Source: Candidatus Agathobaculum pullistercoris (lineage in GTDB: Bacteria > Bacillota > Clostridia > Oscillospirales > Butyricicoccaceae). Taken from it: a stretch of 37,722 nucleotides of DNA. The stretch covers positions 1 through 37,722 of the forward strand of contig DXFS01000092.1 of assembly GCA_019114345.1 (NCBI GenBank), written 5' to 3'. Below are positions 6,484 to 15,030 of the stretch, in pieces. How positions within the stretch are numbered: the first letter of the stretch is position 1; every line of letters begins with the position of its first letter. The translations under genes and the position numbers were made by a program. The notes beneath the pieces are model-generated. The model had not been told where the DNA came from, did not search any database, and saw only the letters and a list, made by a program, of their open reading frames with translations.

Positions 6484-8391
6484 TCAGGAAATCAAATCAC
6501 ACACGGCGTTTGCATAGGCAACCGGATCCTCGACCGGCATGCCCTCGATCAGCAGCGCCTGCGTATACAGGATATTGGCATAGGTCTGCAGCTGCTCCGA
6601 ACCGGCCTGCTGCAGCTCACACAGCTTTTTGAAGATCGGATGCTCGGCGTTCAGTTCGAGCACACGCTCCGCATGCACGCGCTGGCTGTCGTCCATCGCC
6701 TGCTGGTTGAGCACCTTCTCCATCTCGAGCGTCACCGGCCCCTCCGCGCGCAGGCAGCAGGGATGGCTTTTGAGCCGTCCGGTCAGCTCAACCTTTTTGA
6801 CCTTGCCCTCCAGCGCCTTGCCCAGCGCGGCCAGCAGCGGCTCGTTCTCCTCGGAAAGCTTTTTGATCTCTTCTTTTTCGTCCTCGGTTTCCAGGCCGAG
6901 ATCCGCATCCGCAATGGACTTGAAGTCCTTCTCCTTATAGTTTGCCAGCATTTTGATGCAGAATTCGTCGATATTGTCGTCCAGGCACAGGACTTCATAG
7001 CCCCGGTCACGCAGCGTTTCCATTGCAGGCAGCAGCTTGATCTTATCTACGGTCTCGCCGCAGGCGTAGTAGATATACTTCTGCTCTTCCTTCATGCGGG
7101 AGACGTATTCCTCGAGTGTCGTCAGCTTATCCTCGGTGGAGGAATGGTACATCAGCAGGTCCTGCAGCAGTTCCTTATGCATACCGTACTGCACATAAGC
7201 GCCGTACTTGATCTGGCGGCCGAACGCCTTCCAGAACTTCTCGTAATCCTCGCGCTTGTCCTTCTGCAGCTTGAGCAGCTCGCTCTTGATCTTTTTCTCC
7301 AGACTCTGCGCAATCGCCTTCAGATGGCGGTCATGCTGGAGCATCTCGCGGGAGATGTTGAGCGACAGATCAGCCGTATCCACCATGCCGCGCACAAAGC
7401 TGAAATGGTCGGGCAGCAGATCGGCGCATTTGTCCATGATCAGCACGCCGTTGGAATACAGCTGCAGGCCTTTCTCATAATCCTTGGTATAGTAGTCCAT
7501 CGGCGCATGCGACGGGATGAACAGCATCGCCGTATAGGTTACTGCGCCCTCAACGCTTGTATGGATATGCATCAGCGGCGGCTGGTAATCGTAGAACTTC
7601 CCGGTATAAAACGAGTTGTAATCCTCGTCCGTCAGCTCCTTTTTGGACTTCTTCCAGATCGGCACCATGGAGTTGAGTGTTTCGTTTTCGACGTACTCCT
7701 CCCACTCGGGCTGGTAATCGTCGCCTGCGTCCGCCGGCTTCTCCTTCATGCGCGAGTGCGTCATGTCCATCTTGATCGGATAGCGGATGTAGTCCGAATA
7801 CTTCTTGACCAGTGACTGGATGCGGTACGGCTCGAGGAACTCGTCGTAATTCTCGTTTTCCGTGTTCTCCTTGATGGTCAGCGTGATCTTCGTGCCGTTT
7901 TCCGCCTTTTCGCAGGGCGTTACCGTGTAGCCCGCCGTACCGTCCGACTCCCAGCGGTTGGCCTCCTCGCTGCCAAGTGCGCGGGATACGACCTCGACAT
8001 GGCTTGCCACCATAAACGCCGCATAAAAGCCCACGCCGAACTGGCCGATGATATCCACATCGTCCATGTTCTCGTTTTCCTTCTTGAAAGCAAGCGATCC
8101 CGAGCGCGCGATCGTACCAAGGTTGCTTTCCAGCTCCTCCGCCGTCATGCCGCAGCCATGATCCTCAATGATGAACTTACGGTTCTCTTTATCGAGCGTC
8201 AGTTCGATCGGAAGGCTGTCGCGCGTGATACCGGTTTTGCCTTCCTTCATTGCATTGTAATACAGCTTATCCGTCGCGTCCGACGCGTTTGAGATCAGCT
8301 CGCGCAGGAAGATTTCCTTATGCGTGTAGATGGAGTTGATCATCAGGTCGAGCAGCCGCTTGGATTCCGCCTTAAACTGCTTTTTTGCCAT
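6484..8391 (-). CDS. htpG: Molecular chaperone HtpG (Hsp90)
   Basis: Bacterial Hsp90, a homodimeric ATP-driven cytosolic chaperone. The 635-residue protein shows the GHKL ATPase domain with L-R-E-L-I-S-N-A-S-D-A (about 28-38), D-H-G-C-G-M-T (about 80), and G-Q-F-G-V-G-F-Y-A-A-F (about 118). Middle and C-terminal domains follow, including I-S-R-E-M-L-Q. The start at 8391 gives M-A-K-K-Q-F with AGAGGTG about 10 bases upstream; the ATG at 8403 is only about one base from the same ribosome site. A perfect CIRCE operator lies in the leader, so repression by HrcA is expected. In B. subtilis htpG is not a CIRCE gene, so this wiring is notable. Confidence 0.95.
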   Translation of the reverse strand: MAKKQFKAESKRLLDLMINSIYTHKEIFLRELISNASDATDKLYYNAMKEGKTGITRDSLPIELTLDKENRKFIIEDHGCGMTAEELESNLGTIARSGSLAFKKENENMDDVDIIGQFGVGFYAAFMVASHVEVVSRALGSEEANRWESDGTAGYTVTPCEKAENGTKITLTIKENTENENYDEFLEPYRIQSLVKKYSDYIRYPIKMDMTHSRMKEKPADAGDDYQPEWEEYVENETLNSMVPIWKKSKKELTDEDYNSFYTGKFYDYQPPLMHIHTSVEGAVTYTAMLFIPSHAPMDYYTKDYEKGLQLYSNGVLIMDKCADLLPDHFSFVRGMVDTADLSLNISREMLQHDRHLKAIAQSLEKKIKSELLKLQKDKREDYEKFWKAFGRQIKYGAYVQYGMHKELLQDLLMYHSSTEDKLTTLEEYVSRMKEEQKYIYYACGETVDKIKLLPAMETLRDRGYEVLCLDDNIDEFCIKMLANYKEKDFKSIADADLGLETEDEKEEIKKLSEENEPLLAALGKALEGKVKKVELTGRLKSHPCCLRAEGPVTLEMEKVLNQQAMDDSQRVHAERVLELNAEHPIFKKLCELQQAGSEQLQTYANILYTQALLIEGMPVEDPVAYANAVCDLIS

Positions 8392-8422
8392 GGTTACATA
8401 CACCTCTGTGTTTTTGTTGGGA

Positions 8423-8449
8423 TTAGCACTCCATGCGCCCGAGTGCTAA
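8423..8449 (-). promoter_or_regulatory. CIRCE operator (HrcA binding site) of htpG
   Basis: TTAGCACTC (8423-8431), nine bases, GAGTGCTAA (8441-8449): an exact match to the CIRCE consensus. It lies between the htpG promoter and start codon, where HrcA binding blocks transcription until heat stress. Confidence 0.95.
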
Positions 8450-8456
8450 CATTGTT

Positions 8457-8485
8457 ATAATAATCCCAAGCCCGGTAAAAATCAA
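8457..8485 (-). promoter_or_regulatory. Sigma-A promoter of htpG
   Basis: On the minus strand TTGATT (8480-8485), 17-bp spacer, TATTAT (8457-8462), directly upstream of the CIRCE operator. Confidence 0.7.
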
Positions 8486-8547
8486 GTGTCCTGCTAAAAA
8501 TTCACGATTTATTTATATTTGGATTCTCCCTACTTCCACAGACAGAG

Positions 8548-8577
8548 CAAACGTCCGGGGCAGTCCCCGGACGTTTG
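8548..8577 (-). terminator. Terminator of the AI-2E family gene
   Basis: A perfect 13-bp stem (8548-8560 with 8565-8577), loop CAGT, just beyond the stop codon at 8579. The following sequence on the minus strand is only moderately T-rich. Confidence 0.75.
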
Positions 8578-8578
8578 G

Positions 8579-9742
8579 TTATTTGATTTTCTCCTCCGCA
8601 ATGCCGCGCTCGTGGATACATCTGCGGACATGTTCGCGCAGCAGCGTATAGACCACGGAAACCACCGGGATCGCGAACAGGATACCCAGCACGCCCCCCA
8701 GGCTCGCGCCCAGTGTGACCGCAACCAGCACCCAGATGGACGGCAGCCCAACCGATCCGCCCACAACACGCGGATAGATCACGTTGCCTTCAACCTGCTG
8801 CAGCACAAGGAACAGCACGAGGAACCACAGCGCCTTGATTGGGCTGGCGATCAGGATGAGGAAAACACCGACAAAGCAGCCGATAAACGCTCCGAAGATC
8901 GGGATCAGCGCGGTCACGCCGATCAGCACAGCAATCACCAGTGCATACGGCATGTTGAGCAGCGACATGCTGACAAAGAACATCGCCGCGAGAATGAAGG
9001 CCTCCAGGCACTGCCCGGACAGAAAGCTGTTGAACGAAGCCGATGTCAGGCTGCACACCCGCAGGAACCAGTCAACATGTTTTTCCGGCAACAGCGCATA
9101 GAACAGCCGCCGGAACTGCCGTCCCAGGTTCTCCTTCTGCAGCAGGATATAGATCGCAAAAACGATGCCGATGATCGTGTTGGCGACCCCGCTTACGACC
9201 GAGGTCGCGATGCTGAACGTACTGCTCAGAATATTACTCTCCTGAAGGAAATTCCTGACCACTGTGCCGATCTCCCGCCAGTTTACATTGAGAAAGCTCT
9301 CCCGCAGAGAATCGATCTCTGTTTCAAACATGGGCAGCATCTCGGCCGCATCATCGAGCAGTTGCGGGATGCGCGTAATCGCACGCGTCATTTCCCTGCC
9401 AATGGCGGCAAAGGAATTATACAGCTCCGGCACCACCATAAAGAGCACAACGACAATTACGCCGATCACTACAACCAGCGTCAGCAGAAGGCTCCCGATG
9501 CGCTTCATCTGACGCATTCTTTTATTTTGCGTTGCCTTTTTTCCTGTAAAGAGGTTGCGCTCAAAAAAACGCATGGGCACATTCAGCACAAATGCAATAC
9601 ACCCACCAATCAGGAACGGAGCAGTCAGACCCACTACATAGCGCAGCGCTGCAGAAACCAGCCGTGTATTCTGCAGGCCGACGTAAAGCAGGATCGCAAA
9701 GGCAATCAGCCCCATGATTTTTTTCATCGTATCGCGGTTCAA
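8579..9742 (-). CDS. AI-2E family transporter (YtvI/PerM type)
   Basis: A membrane protein of the AI-2E/PerM exporter family, about 387 residues. Members have been linked to export of autoinducer-2 or to sodium/proton antiport; substrate here is unknown. It shows two N-terminal transmembrane segments, a third after a basic linker, a soluble amphipathic region, then a C-terminal block of four to five segments. The conserved signature G-G-S-V-G-L-P-S-I-W-V-L lies near the end. No ATG has a good ribosome site. TTG at 9742 has GGAG nine bases upstream and lies after a plausible promoter, so I prefer it; ATG at 9727 (M-K-K-I-M-G) is the alternative. The frame opens upstream to 9799, but that lies at the -10 region. 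Confidence 0.85.
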   Translation of the reverse strand: MNRDTMKKIMGLIAFAILLYVGLQNTRLVSAALRYVVGLTAPFLIGGCIAFVLNVPMRFFERNLFTGKKATQNKRMRQMKRIGSLLLTLVVVIGVIVVVLFMVVPELYNSFAAIGREMTRAITRIPQLLDDAAEMLPMFETEIDSLRESFLNVNWREIGTVVRNFLQESNILSSTFSIATSVVSGVANTIIGIVFAIYILLQKENLGRQFRRLFYALLPEKHVDWFLRVCSLTSASFNSFLSGQCLEAFILAAMFFVSMSLLNMPYALVIAVLIGVTALIPIFGAFIGCFVGVFLILIASPIKALWFLVLFLVLQQVEGNVIYPRVVGGSVGLPSIWVLVAVTLGASLGGVLGILFAIPVVSVVYTLLREHVRRCIHERGIAEEKIK

Positions 9743-9788
9743 ATTCAATATCTCCGACCTCATCTGCATTTTAATTGCATATTGATAT

Positions 9789-9818
9789 AATCTAACCACT
9801 TTTTCCCCTGCAAGTCAA
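9789..9818 (-). promoter_or_regulatory. Promoter of the AI-2E family gene
   Basis: On the minus strand TTGACT (9813-9818), 18-bp spacer, TAGATT (9789-9794). Its predicted start point favours translation from the TTG at 9742. Confidence 0.5.
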
Positions 9819-9915
9819 GCATCTGCCCTCACAATTCACGCACTGTTTAAAAACTTTTTCACTCCTATTATTTTCCAATATATTCAACAAATTGCTGTAT
9901 TTTTCAATAAAATAC

Positions 9916-9944
9916 TTCATTTTTATTATCCAGCCTGCTAAAAT
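9916..9944 (+). promoter_or_regulatory. Extended -10 promoter of the D,D-carboxypeptidase gene
   Basis: TTCATT (9916-9921), 17 bp, TAAAAT (9939-9944) preceded by TGC, i.e. an extended -10 (TG-N-TAAAAT) compensating for a weak -35. The leader after it is about 85 bases and contains a second ribosome-site-like AAGGAGG at about 9978. Confidence 0.5.
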
Positions 9945-10033
9945 GGAAATAGCAGAAGCGCTCCGCCTGCGGCAATAAGGAGGCTTCTTGTTTGGCTGTA
10001 TGCAGCGGTTTCAATAAAAAAGGGGGCTTATTT

Positions 10034-11578
10034 ATGAAAAAAAGACTGTTTGCTGCATTTCTGACTGCAATCATCTGTATCTGCGGCAGCATGCCGTACG
10101 CATCCGCACTGAGTTTCCAGGCGGAGAGCGCATTTGTCATGGATGGGGATACCGGCGAGGAATTATATTCCTACAACGGCGATGTTGCCCGCGTACCCGC
10201 CAGCATGACCAAGGTACTGACTGCCTACATCATCTATCAGGAACTGGAGGCCGGCAGGCTGACACTTGAAACACCGGTCCGCATCAGCCATAATGTAGCG
10301 GTCAAGTCGCGTGACTCCAATTATCCGACTGCTGTTCCGCTGACCGAGGGCACCACCTATACGGTGGAGACCTTGCTGCACCTGATCATGATCCCGTCGG
10401 CCAGCGCGTCCTGCATCGCCATGGCTGAGCACATCAGCGGCAGCGAGAGTGCATTCGTTGCCCGCATGAACCAGACTGCCAAGGATCTTGGCCTGAATGC
10501 GACCTACTATAACTGCCACGGCGCACAGCCCAATTACATCACCGCCCGCTCGCAGGCAACGCTGACCAAGAAATTCATCGACACCTATCCGGACATCCTG
10601 CGGATCACCAGCAAGAGCGGCTACAGCTTCAACGGTACCTATTATAACAACACCAACCATCTGCTCAACACCATGGCCCCCTATGAGGGCCTGGATGGCT
10701 TCAAAACCGGCACCATCTCCGCTGCCGGCTACTGTGTGACCACAACAGCAGTCCGCAATGGCCGCCGCGTTATTTCGGTCGTCATGAAATCGACGAGTGA
10801 TTACCAGCGCTTTGCGGATTCGCGCCAACTGCTCGATTATGGTTTCGAACAGATTCAGCTGCGTGATGCGTCCCGCGCATCCACAGGCGTCACCTTCACC
10901 GCACAACCGGACAGCATCCGCCCTTACCAGACCGCTTCTTTCCAGGTGCAGCTGACTGGCGTTTCCTCTGCATATAACGCCCAAGCACAGTGGTATGTCA
11001 ATGGAGAGGCGGTACCGAACTACGGTAATCAGAACTTCCAGGCAACTGCAGGCAAAACCAGTACACTCAACTATACCCTGACTGAGATTCCCGGCGAAAC
11101 TGCAACCGTTTCTTTTGTACTGACCATGCCGGACGGCACGGAAAAGCGTGCGGATACGACGGTCGCCATCGAGCAGCGGCCGCTGGAATACACCGGTTCG
11201 CTGAATATCCTGAGCGCCGCAGTATATCCGGGCAAGACACTTACCGTCACTGCAGATATCACAGGGGAAAATGATATTGAACGCGTGCAGCTCCCTGCAA
11301 GCTGGCAATGGGACGGGGAGGATATCGCCGCCTATTCCAATGAGAATTTCACCATCACAGACGACAGCGCGCACAGCCAGTATCACATGACCATCCCGGC
11401 GGATGCGCAGCCCGGCACCCATACCGTCAGCTTCCGTGTCGGCAATGCGGACAGTACGGGTGTCAACCAACTGGTGCTGTCGGCTGAAATAGAGATCGTC
11501 CTGCCTGCGCAGGCAGATGAGGAAATCGTAGAGACGCCCGAAGCTGTGGATGCTGCGGACGCAGAGCAGGCTGCCTGA
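10034..11578 (+). CDS. D-alanyl-D-alanine carboxypeptidase (S11 family) with altered SxN motif
   Basis: A 514-residue secreted low-molecular-weight penicillin-binding protein that trims the terminal D-Ala from peptidoglycan stem peptides. It has a signal peptide (1-25, cut near A-S-A). The S11 domain has S-M-T-K with Ser57 and K-T-G at 224-226. At the usual S-x-N motif (P-S-G-N-D-A in relatives) the sequence is P-S-A-S-A-S (121-126), so Asn is replaced by Ser. The region after about 290 is not the usual PBP5 C-terminal domain plus amphipathic anchor. It is two beta-rich immunoglobulin-like modules and an acidic alanine-rich tail, with no membrane anchor. The start at 10034 follows AGGGGG and begins M-K-K-R-L; an earlier in-frame codon at 9992 has no ribosome site. 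Sporulation (DacF/DacB) versus vegetative role cannot be told from sequence. Confidence 0.9.
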   Translation: MKKRLFAAFLTAIICICGSMPYASALSFQAESAFVMDGDTGEELYSYNGDVARVPASMTKVLTAYIIYQELEAGRLTLETPVRISHNVAVKSRDSNYPTAVPLTEGTTYTVETLLHLIMIPSASASCIAMAEHISGSESAFVARMNQTAKDLGLNATYYNCHGAQPNYITARSQATLTKKFIDTYPDILRITSKSGYSFNGTYYNNTNHLLNTMAPYEGLDGFKTGTISAAGYCVTTTAVRNGRRVISVVMKSTSDYQRFADSRQLLDYGFEQIQLRDASRASTGVTFTAQPDSIRPYQTASFQVQLTGVSSAYNAQAQWYVNGEAVPNYGNQNFQATAGKTSTLNYTLTEIPGETATVSFVLTMPDGTEKRADTTVAIEQRPLEYTGSLNILSAAVYPGKTLTVTADITGENDIERVQLPASWQWDGEDIAAYSNENFTITDDSAHSQYHMTIPADAQPGTHTVSFRVGNADSTGVNQLVLSAEIEIVLPAQADEEIVETPEAVDAADAEQAA

Positions 11579-11594
11579 CACTGTTCCAGCAAGA

Positions 11595-11621
11595 AAAAAG
11601 GCTCCCATCGGGAGCCTTTTT
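11595..11621. terminator. Bidirectional terminator between carboxypeptidase and ferritin genes
   Basis: GGCTCCC (11600-11606) pairs with GGGAGCC (11610-11616), flanked by AAAAA and TTTTT, so it works in both directions. Confidence 0.85.
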
Positions 11622-11631
11622 CGTTTTGTTT

Positions 11632-12141
11632 TTACAGGGTCAGCGACGGTGCGGAATAGGTGCGTCCGCCGAGTTCACTGTTGAGCATGTACAGGCCCTT
11701 CGGATCACTGCCGAACAGTTCCATTTTGGTGATCAGGTCCGCGGAGTTCTTCTCCTCCTCGCCCTGCTCCTTAACAAACCAGTCGAGGAACTGCACGGTG
11801 CGGAAATCGTTCGCCGCCTGCGCTGCCGCGTAGATCGCGTTGATCAGCGAGGTGACGTATTTCTCGTGCTCAAGCGCTGCCTTGAGCGGGTCGATCAGTT
11901 CGGTATATACCTTGTCCGGTTTTGCGATCGCATCCAGCGTAACCGCCTCGCTGTTGTTATGCATGTACTGGTAGAACAGCATCGCGTGATCCTGCTCCTC
12001 CTTCGCCTGGATCTCATACCAGTTTGCGAAGCCATCCAGCCCCTTGGAAGCATAAAAGTTCGCCATATCCAGATAGAGATATGCGGAATAAAACTCCTTG
12101 TTGATCTGATCATTGAGCAGTTCTGAAACTTTTTTATCCAT
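11632..12141 (-). CDS. Ferritin (non-heme iron storage)
   Basis: A 169-residue bacterial ferritin of the FtnA type, a 24-mer cage that oxidises Fe(II) and stores Fe(III). The four-helix bundle is evident. Ferroxidase ligands are seen as K-E-F-Y-S-A-Y (helix A), W-Y-E-I-Q-A-K-E-E-x-D-H-A (helix B), a glutamate in helix C (A-L-E-H-E) and Q-G-E-E-E in helix D. No heme-binding methionine pattern of bacterioferritin is apparent. The start at 12141 (M-D-K-K-V-S) has GGAGG eight bases upstream; the codon at 12156 overlaps that site. A strong sigma-A promoter precedes it. No Fur- or PerR-type box was recognised. Confidence 0.93.
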   Translation of the reverse strand: MDKKVSELLNDQINKEFYSAYLYLDMANFYASKGLDGFANWYEIQAKEEQDHAMLFYQYMHNNSEAVTLDAIAKPDKVYTELIDPLKAALEHEKYVTSLINAIYAAAQAANDFRTVQFLDWFVKEQGEEEKNSADLITKMELFGSDPKGLYMLNSELGGRTYSAPSLTL

Positions 12142-12198
12142 AGTAATTACCTCCATTCAGTATTGCGCCAGCCCATGGCTGCGCTCTCTTATGTCTCC

Positions 12199-12226
12199 AG
12201 TATAGCATACGAGCGCGATCTGTCAA
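12199..12226 (-). promoter_or_regulatory. Strong sigma-A promoter of the ferritin gene
   Basis: On the minus strand TTGACA (12221-12226), 16-bp spacer, TATACT (12199-12204). Confidence 0.75.
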
Positions 12227-12374
12227 TAGCCGCGGCTTACTCCGCCCCTGTTCCCGGTTTGCTGCAGCTGCCTGTGCCGTGAAAACCGCTACGATACCTT
12301 CTCCGGCATCCCGGTGCAATGGTCCATACCTTTTCTGTGGCTCAATCTGTTTTGGACCGCCGTCTGATAAAAAA

Positions 12375-12408
12375 GCAGGCGCCATGTTCTGATGAACACA
12401 GCGCCTGC
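12375..12408 (-). terminator. Terminator of the Na/phosphate cotransporter gene
   Basis: GCAGGCGC (12375-12382) pairs with GCGCCTGC (12401-12408). An inner TGTTC/GAACA stem closes around TGAT. On the minus strand TTTTTTA follows. The remaining interval 12227-12374 shows no convincing gene. Confidence 0.85.
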
Positions 12409-12422
12409 ATATCATTATATTA

Positions 12423-14210
12423 TTATGCCTCGCCCGGCTGCACACCGATCTGGGTCAGATACTTCTGCTGGTAGAACCGCAGCTTCTCTGCAAACTGTGT
12501 TGTGGACTTATACTCCTTTTTCGCGTATGCATGTGTGTCAAATTCCTCTGCACCCTCACCGAGCTGAATAGTATAGATGGCAATATTTGAGCAATGATCA
12601 CAAATTTTTTCCAGATCATGCACGATGTCCAGGAACGGGATGCCGGTCTGCATGGTGCACTCGTTGCTGCTCAGGCGTTCAATGTGGCGGCTCTTCAGAC
12701 GCTCCTTCAGGGTATCAACCACCTCTTCCAGCGGCTCAACCGAGCGGGAGACCGATACCGACCGCGTCACATAACCTTCGACCGTCATCTCCAGCGCCTC
12801 ACCGACCGCATCGCACATTGCGCGCAGTTCACGCTTGGCCGCCGGCGAGAAGGCCAGCTCCGCCTGACGGAATTCCTCCATACGGCTGAAAATATTCTGC
12901 GCGTAGTCGCCAATCTTCTCAAAGTCGGAAAGCGAATGCATCATCTCCGCGGTCTGACGGCGCTGGTCTACCGACCGGATATTATGGATATTGGTCAGAT
13001 AACGGCCAATCTCGACCTCCGCGCGGTCAAGGAAGCTCTCATGCTCGCGGAAAGCATCCTCGTTGGGCGCAATGTTGCTGCTGAACAGCGGGTCGGTCGC
13101 CAGATGGAAGTTCTGCTTGGCTGCGTCGCCCATCTCTGCGATGCAGCGCTGCGCCTGCTCAAGCGCCAGGGAAGGCGTAGTCAGGAAGCGGGGCTCAAGC
13201 TTGGCAAGCGGATCCTCCTGCACCTCGCCGGAGGGCACGCTCCACGTTGCCAGCTTGACCAGCAGGCCGGTAAACGGCAGGAACAGGATGGTACAAGTCA
13301 CGTTGAACAGCGTGTGGAAATTCGCAATGCCGCCCTTATCGATCGGGGAATCCCAGAACGGGAAGCCGACCGTATACTGGATCGCATAAATAACGACCAG
13401 GAAGATAATCGAACCGATCAGGTTAAAGTAGAAATGCACCATCGCTGTGCGGCGCGCATTCTTCGAGCCGCCGAGCGACGACAGGAAGGCTGTGATACAG
13501 GTGCCGATGTTCTGTCCCAGGATGATCGGGATGGCGGCAGACCAGCTGATCACGCCCGTCGTGGAGAGCGCCTGCAGAATGCCGACCGAGGCCGAGGACG
13601 ACTGGATGATTGCAGTAACCCCTGTGCCGATCAGCACGCCCAGAACCGGGTTGGAGATCGCAGCGAACAGTTCCGCAAACTGCGGCAGATCCGCCAGCGG
13701 GGCAACCGAGCCCTCCATCACCGACATGCCGATGAACAGGATGCCGAAGCCGGTAAAGATATCCGCGATATCGCGCGTGCGGCGCTTTTTCGCCAGCATC
13801 ATGATGATCACGCCCGCCAGCACGACGATATAGGCCAGATTGCTTGGCTTAAGCATATCCATCAGCAGATTGCCGCTGCCCGTCCCGTTGTCCAGCCGCA
13901 GGATCTGCGCTGTGATCGTGGTGCCGATATTCGCACCCAAAATAACGCCGACAGACTGTCTCAGCGACATGATGCCAGCGTTTACAAAACCGACCACCAT
14001 GACTGTCGTCGCGGACGACGACTGAATCACCATGGTGACCACCAGACCCATCAGCAATGCCTTAAATACATTGCCAGTCATTTTTTCCAATGTTTTTTCA
14101 AGCTTTGAGCCAGCCGCGCGCTCCAGTCCTTTTCCCATTGTCGTCATGCCATAAATAAACAGCGCCAGGCCGCCTATCAGCTGCACAACGGACAGCATAT
14201 TAAATTCCAT
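12423..14210 (-). CDS. Na/Pi cotransporter family protein with PhoU-like C-terminus
   Basis: A 595-residue type II sodium-dependent phosphate cotransporter (NptA/YjbB family). The N-terminal half has two inverted Na/Pi repeats, each with the Q-S-S-S-A signature (Q-S-S-S-A-T-T-V-M-V and Q-S-S-S-A-S-V-G-I-L), spread over eight or more membrane segments. The C-terminal part (about 360-560) is a helical PhoU-like domain with heptad glutamates and E-K-I-G-D-Y-A and L-E-K-I-C-D-H-C metal-binding motifs. It moves phosphate across the cytoplasmic membrane; import versus export is uncertain. The start at 14210 (M-E-F-N-M-L) has GGAGG six bases upstream; GTG at 14228 does not. Expressed from a consensus promoter, divergent from the PuuD-like gene. 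Confidence 0.92.
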   Translation of the reverse strand: MEFNMLSVVQLIGGLALFIYGMTTMGKGLERAAGSKLEKTLEKMTGNVFKALLMGLVVTMVIQSSSATTVMVVGFVNAGIMSLRQSVGVILGANIGTTITAQILRLDNGTGSGNLLMDMLKPSNLAYIVVLAGVIIMMLAKKRRTRDIADIFTGFGILFIGMSVMEGSVAPLADLPQFAELFAAISNPVLGVLIGTGVTAIIQSSSASVGILQALSTTGVISWSAAIPIILGQNIGTCITAFLSSLGGSKNARRTAMVHFYFNLIGSIIFLVVIYAIQYTVGFPFWDSPIDKGGIANFHTLFNVTCTILFLPFTGLLVKLATWSVPSGEVQEDPLAKLEPRFLTTPSLALEQAQRCIAEMGDAAKQNFHLATDPLFSSNIAPNEDAFREHESFLDRAEVEIGRYLTNIHNIRSVDQRRQTAEMMHSLSDFEKIGDYAQNIFSRMEEFRQAELAFSPAAKRELRAMCDAVGEALEMTVEGYVTRSVSVSRSVEPLEEVVDTLKERLKSRHIERLSSNECTMQTGIPFLDIVHDLEKICDHCSNIAIYTIQLGEGAEEFDTHAYAKKEYKSTTQFAEKLRFYQQKYLTQIGVQPGEA

Positions 14211-14268
14211 GGGTGTCCTCCGTTTCACGTATCTCTTACAAATCTCTTACGTATCCCATACATTTCCC

Positions 14269-14297
14269 AGTATACTGTTTTCCAAAACCACTGTCAA
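14269..14297 (-). promoter_or_regulatory. Consensus sigma-A promoter of the Na/Pi gene
   Basis: On the minus strand TTGACA (14292-14297), 17 bp, TATACT (14269-14274). The -10 is almost palindromic, so TATACT (14271-14276) can also serve the divergent plus-strand gene. Confidence 0.75.
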
Positions 14298-14325
14298 CGG
14301 TAAATCCGGAATGGAGGATTTTTCT

Positions 14326-14988
14326 GTGAAATCACCTATGATCCTGGTTTCCAGCGGCCGGACAATGGGCAGTCTGTCCATGCAGCGGCAGCAATCCGCG
14401 CTGTACGGGATGTGCCTTGCATTGTCCGGCGGCACCGGCGTGCTTTCCAGCGGCGGCGATGCACGGACGCTTGCTGCGCGCTGCGACGGCCTGCTGCTCG
14501 CAGGCGGCGGGGACATCCACCCCTCCCGGTTCGGCCAGCCCGTGCAGAGCGAAAAGCTTTCCATTGATCCCGTACGGGATGAGGAGGAGCAGGCGCTATT
14601 CCAGGCGTTTTTCAGCCGCGGCAAACCCATCCTCGGGATCTGCCGCGGGATACAGGCAGTCAATGTCTTTCTGGGCGGCACGCTCCGGCAGCACATCGAA
14701 GGCCACAGCGATTGCTGCCACCGGGTGCGCTGCATCCCCCGGCTTGCGGCACTGGCCGGGGCTGCGCCCATGGTCAATAGCTATCACCATCAGGCGGTGG
14801 ATATCATTGCATCCAGTCTGCACGCCGCCGCATGGGCGGAGGACGGGACGGTCGAGGCACTGCTGCACGAAACCGCACCGCTGCTCGGTGTACAGTGGCA
14901 CCCCGAGCGCATGGTACCACCCCTGTGCGACGACGCGGCAGGAGCAAACCATCTGCCGCTGTTCCGCTGGCTGTGTGAACGCTGCTGA
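14326..14988 (+). CDS. Class I glutamine amidotransferase-like / gamma-glutamyl-GABA hydrolase family
   Basis: A 220-residue peptidase C26 family protein (PuuD-like). PuuD cleaves gamma-glutamyl-GABA in putrescine breakdown, releasing GABA and glutamate. The substrate here is not certain. The class I triad is complete: nucleophile Cys106 in G-I-C-R-G-I-Q, with His192 and Glu194 in Q-W-H-P-E. An N-terminal G-G-G-D-I-H-P motif (about 60-66) is typical of the family. The start GTG at 14326 has GGAGG eight bases upstream; the in-frame ATG at 14311 overlaps that site. A GABA link would fit the 4-hydroxybutyrate genes later in the window, but they are 17 kb away. Confidence 0.82.
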   Translation: MKSPMILVSSGRTMGSLSMQRQQSALYGMCLALSGGTGVLSSGGDARTLAARCDGLLLAGGGDIHPSRFGQPVQSEKLSIDPVRDEEEQALFQAFFSRGKPILGICRGIQAVNVFLGGTLRQHIEGHSDCCHRVRCIPRLAALAGAAPMVNSYHHQAVDIIASSLHAAAWAEDGTVEALLHETAPLLGVQWHPERMVPPLCDDAAGANHLPLFRWLCERC

Positions 14989-15030
14989 ACAACAAAGCGG
15001 GCAGGTCTTCCTGCCCGCTTTGTTGTCTTT
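14989..15030. terminator. Bidirectional terminator between PuuD-like and TspO genes
   Basis: A perfect 17-bp stem (14989-15005 with 15010-15026), loop TCTT, followed by CTTTT. It serves the PuuD-like gene and the converging TspO operon. Confidence 0.85.

Noticed and set aside
9973-10010. Nine-codon leader peptide (TTG start after AAGGAGG) upstream of the carboxypeptidase
   Set aside because: Spacing is poor, no regulatory codon pattern is evident, and no alternative hairpins follow.
12270-12368. Possible decayed membrane-protein tail on the plus strand (ending F-L-W-L-N-L-F-W-T-A-V)
   Set aside because: Only about 30 codons with no homologous upstream part or start; too little to call.
12134-12445. 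103-codon minus-strand frame across the ferritin promoter region
   Set aside because: It covers a terminator and a strong promoter, lacks a ribosome site and resembles no protein.
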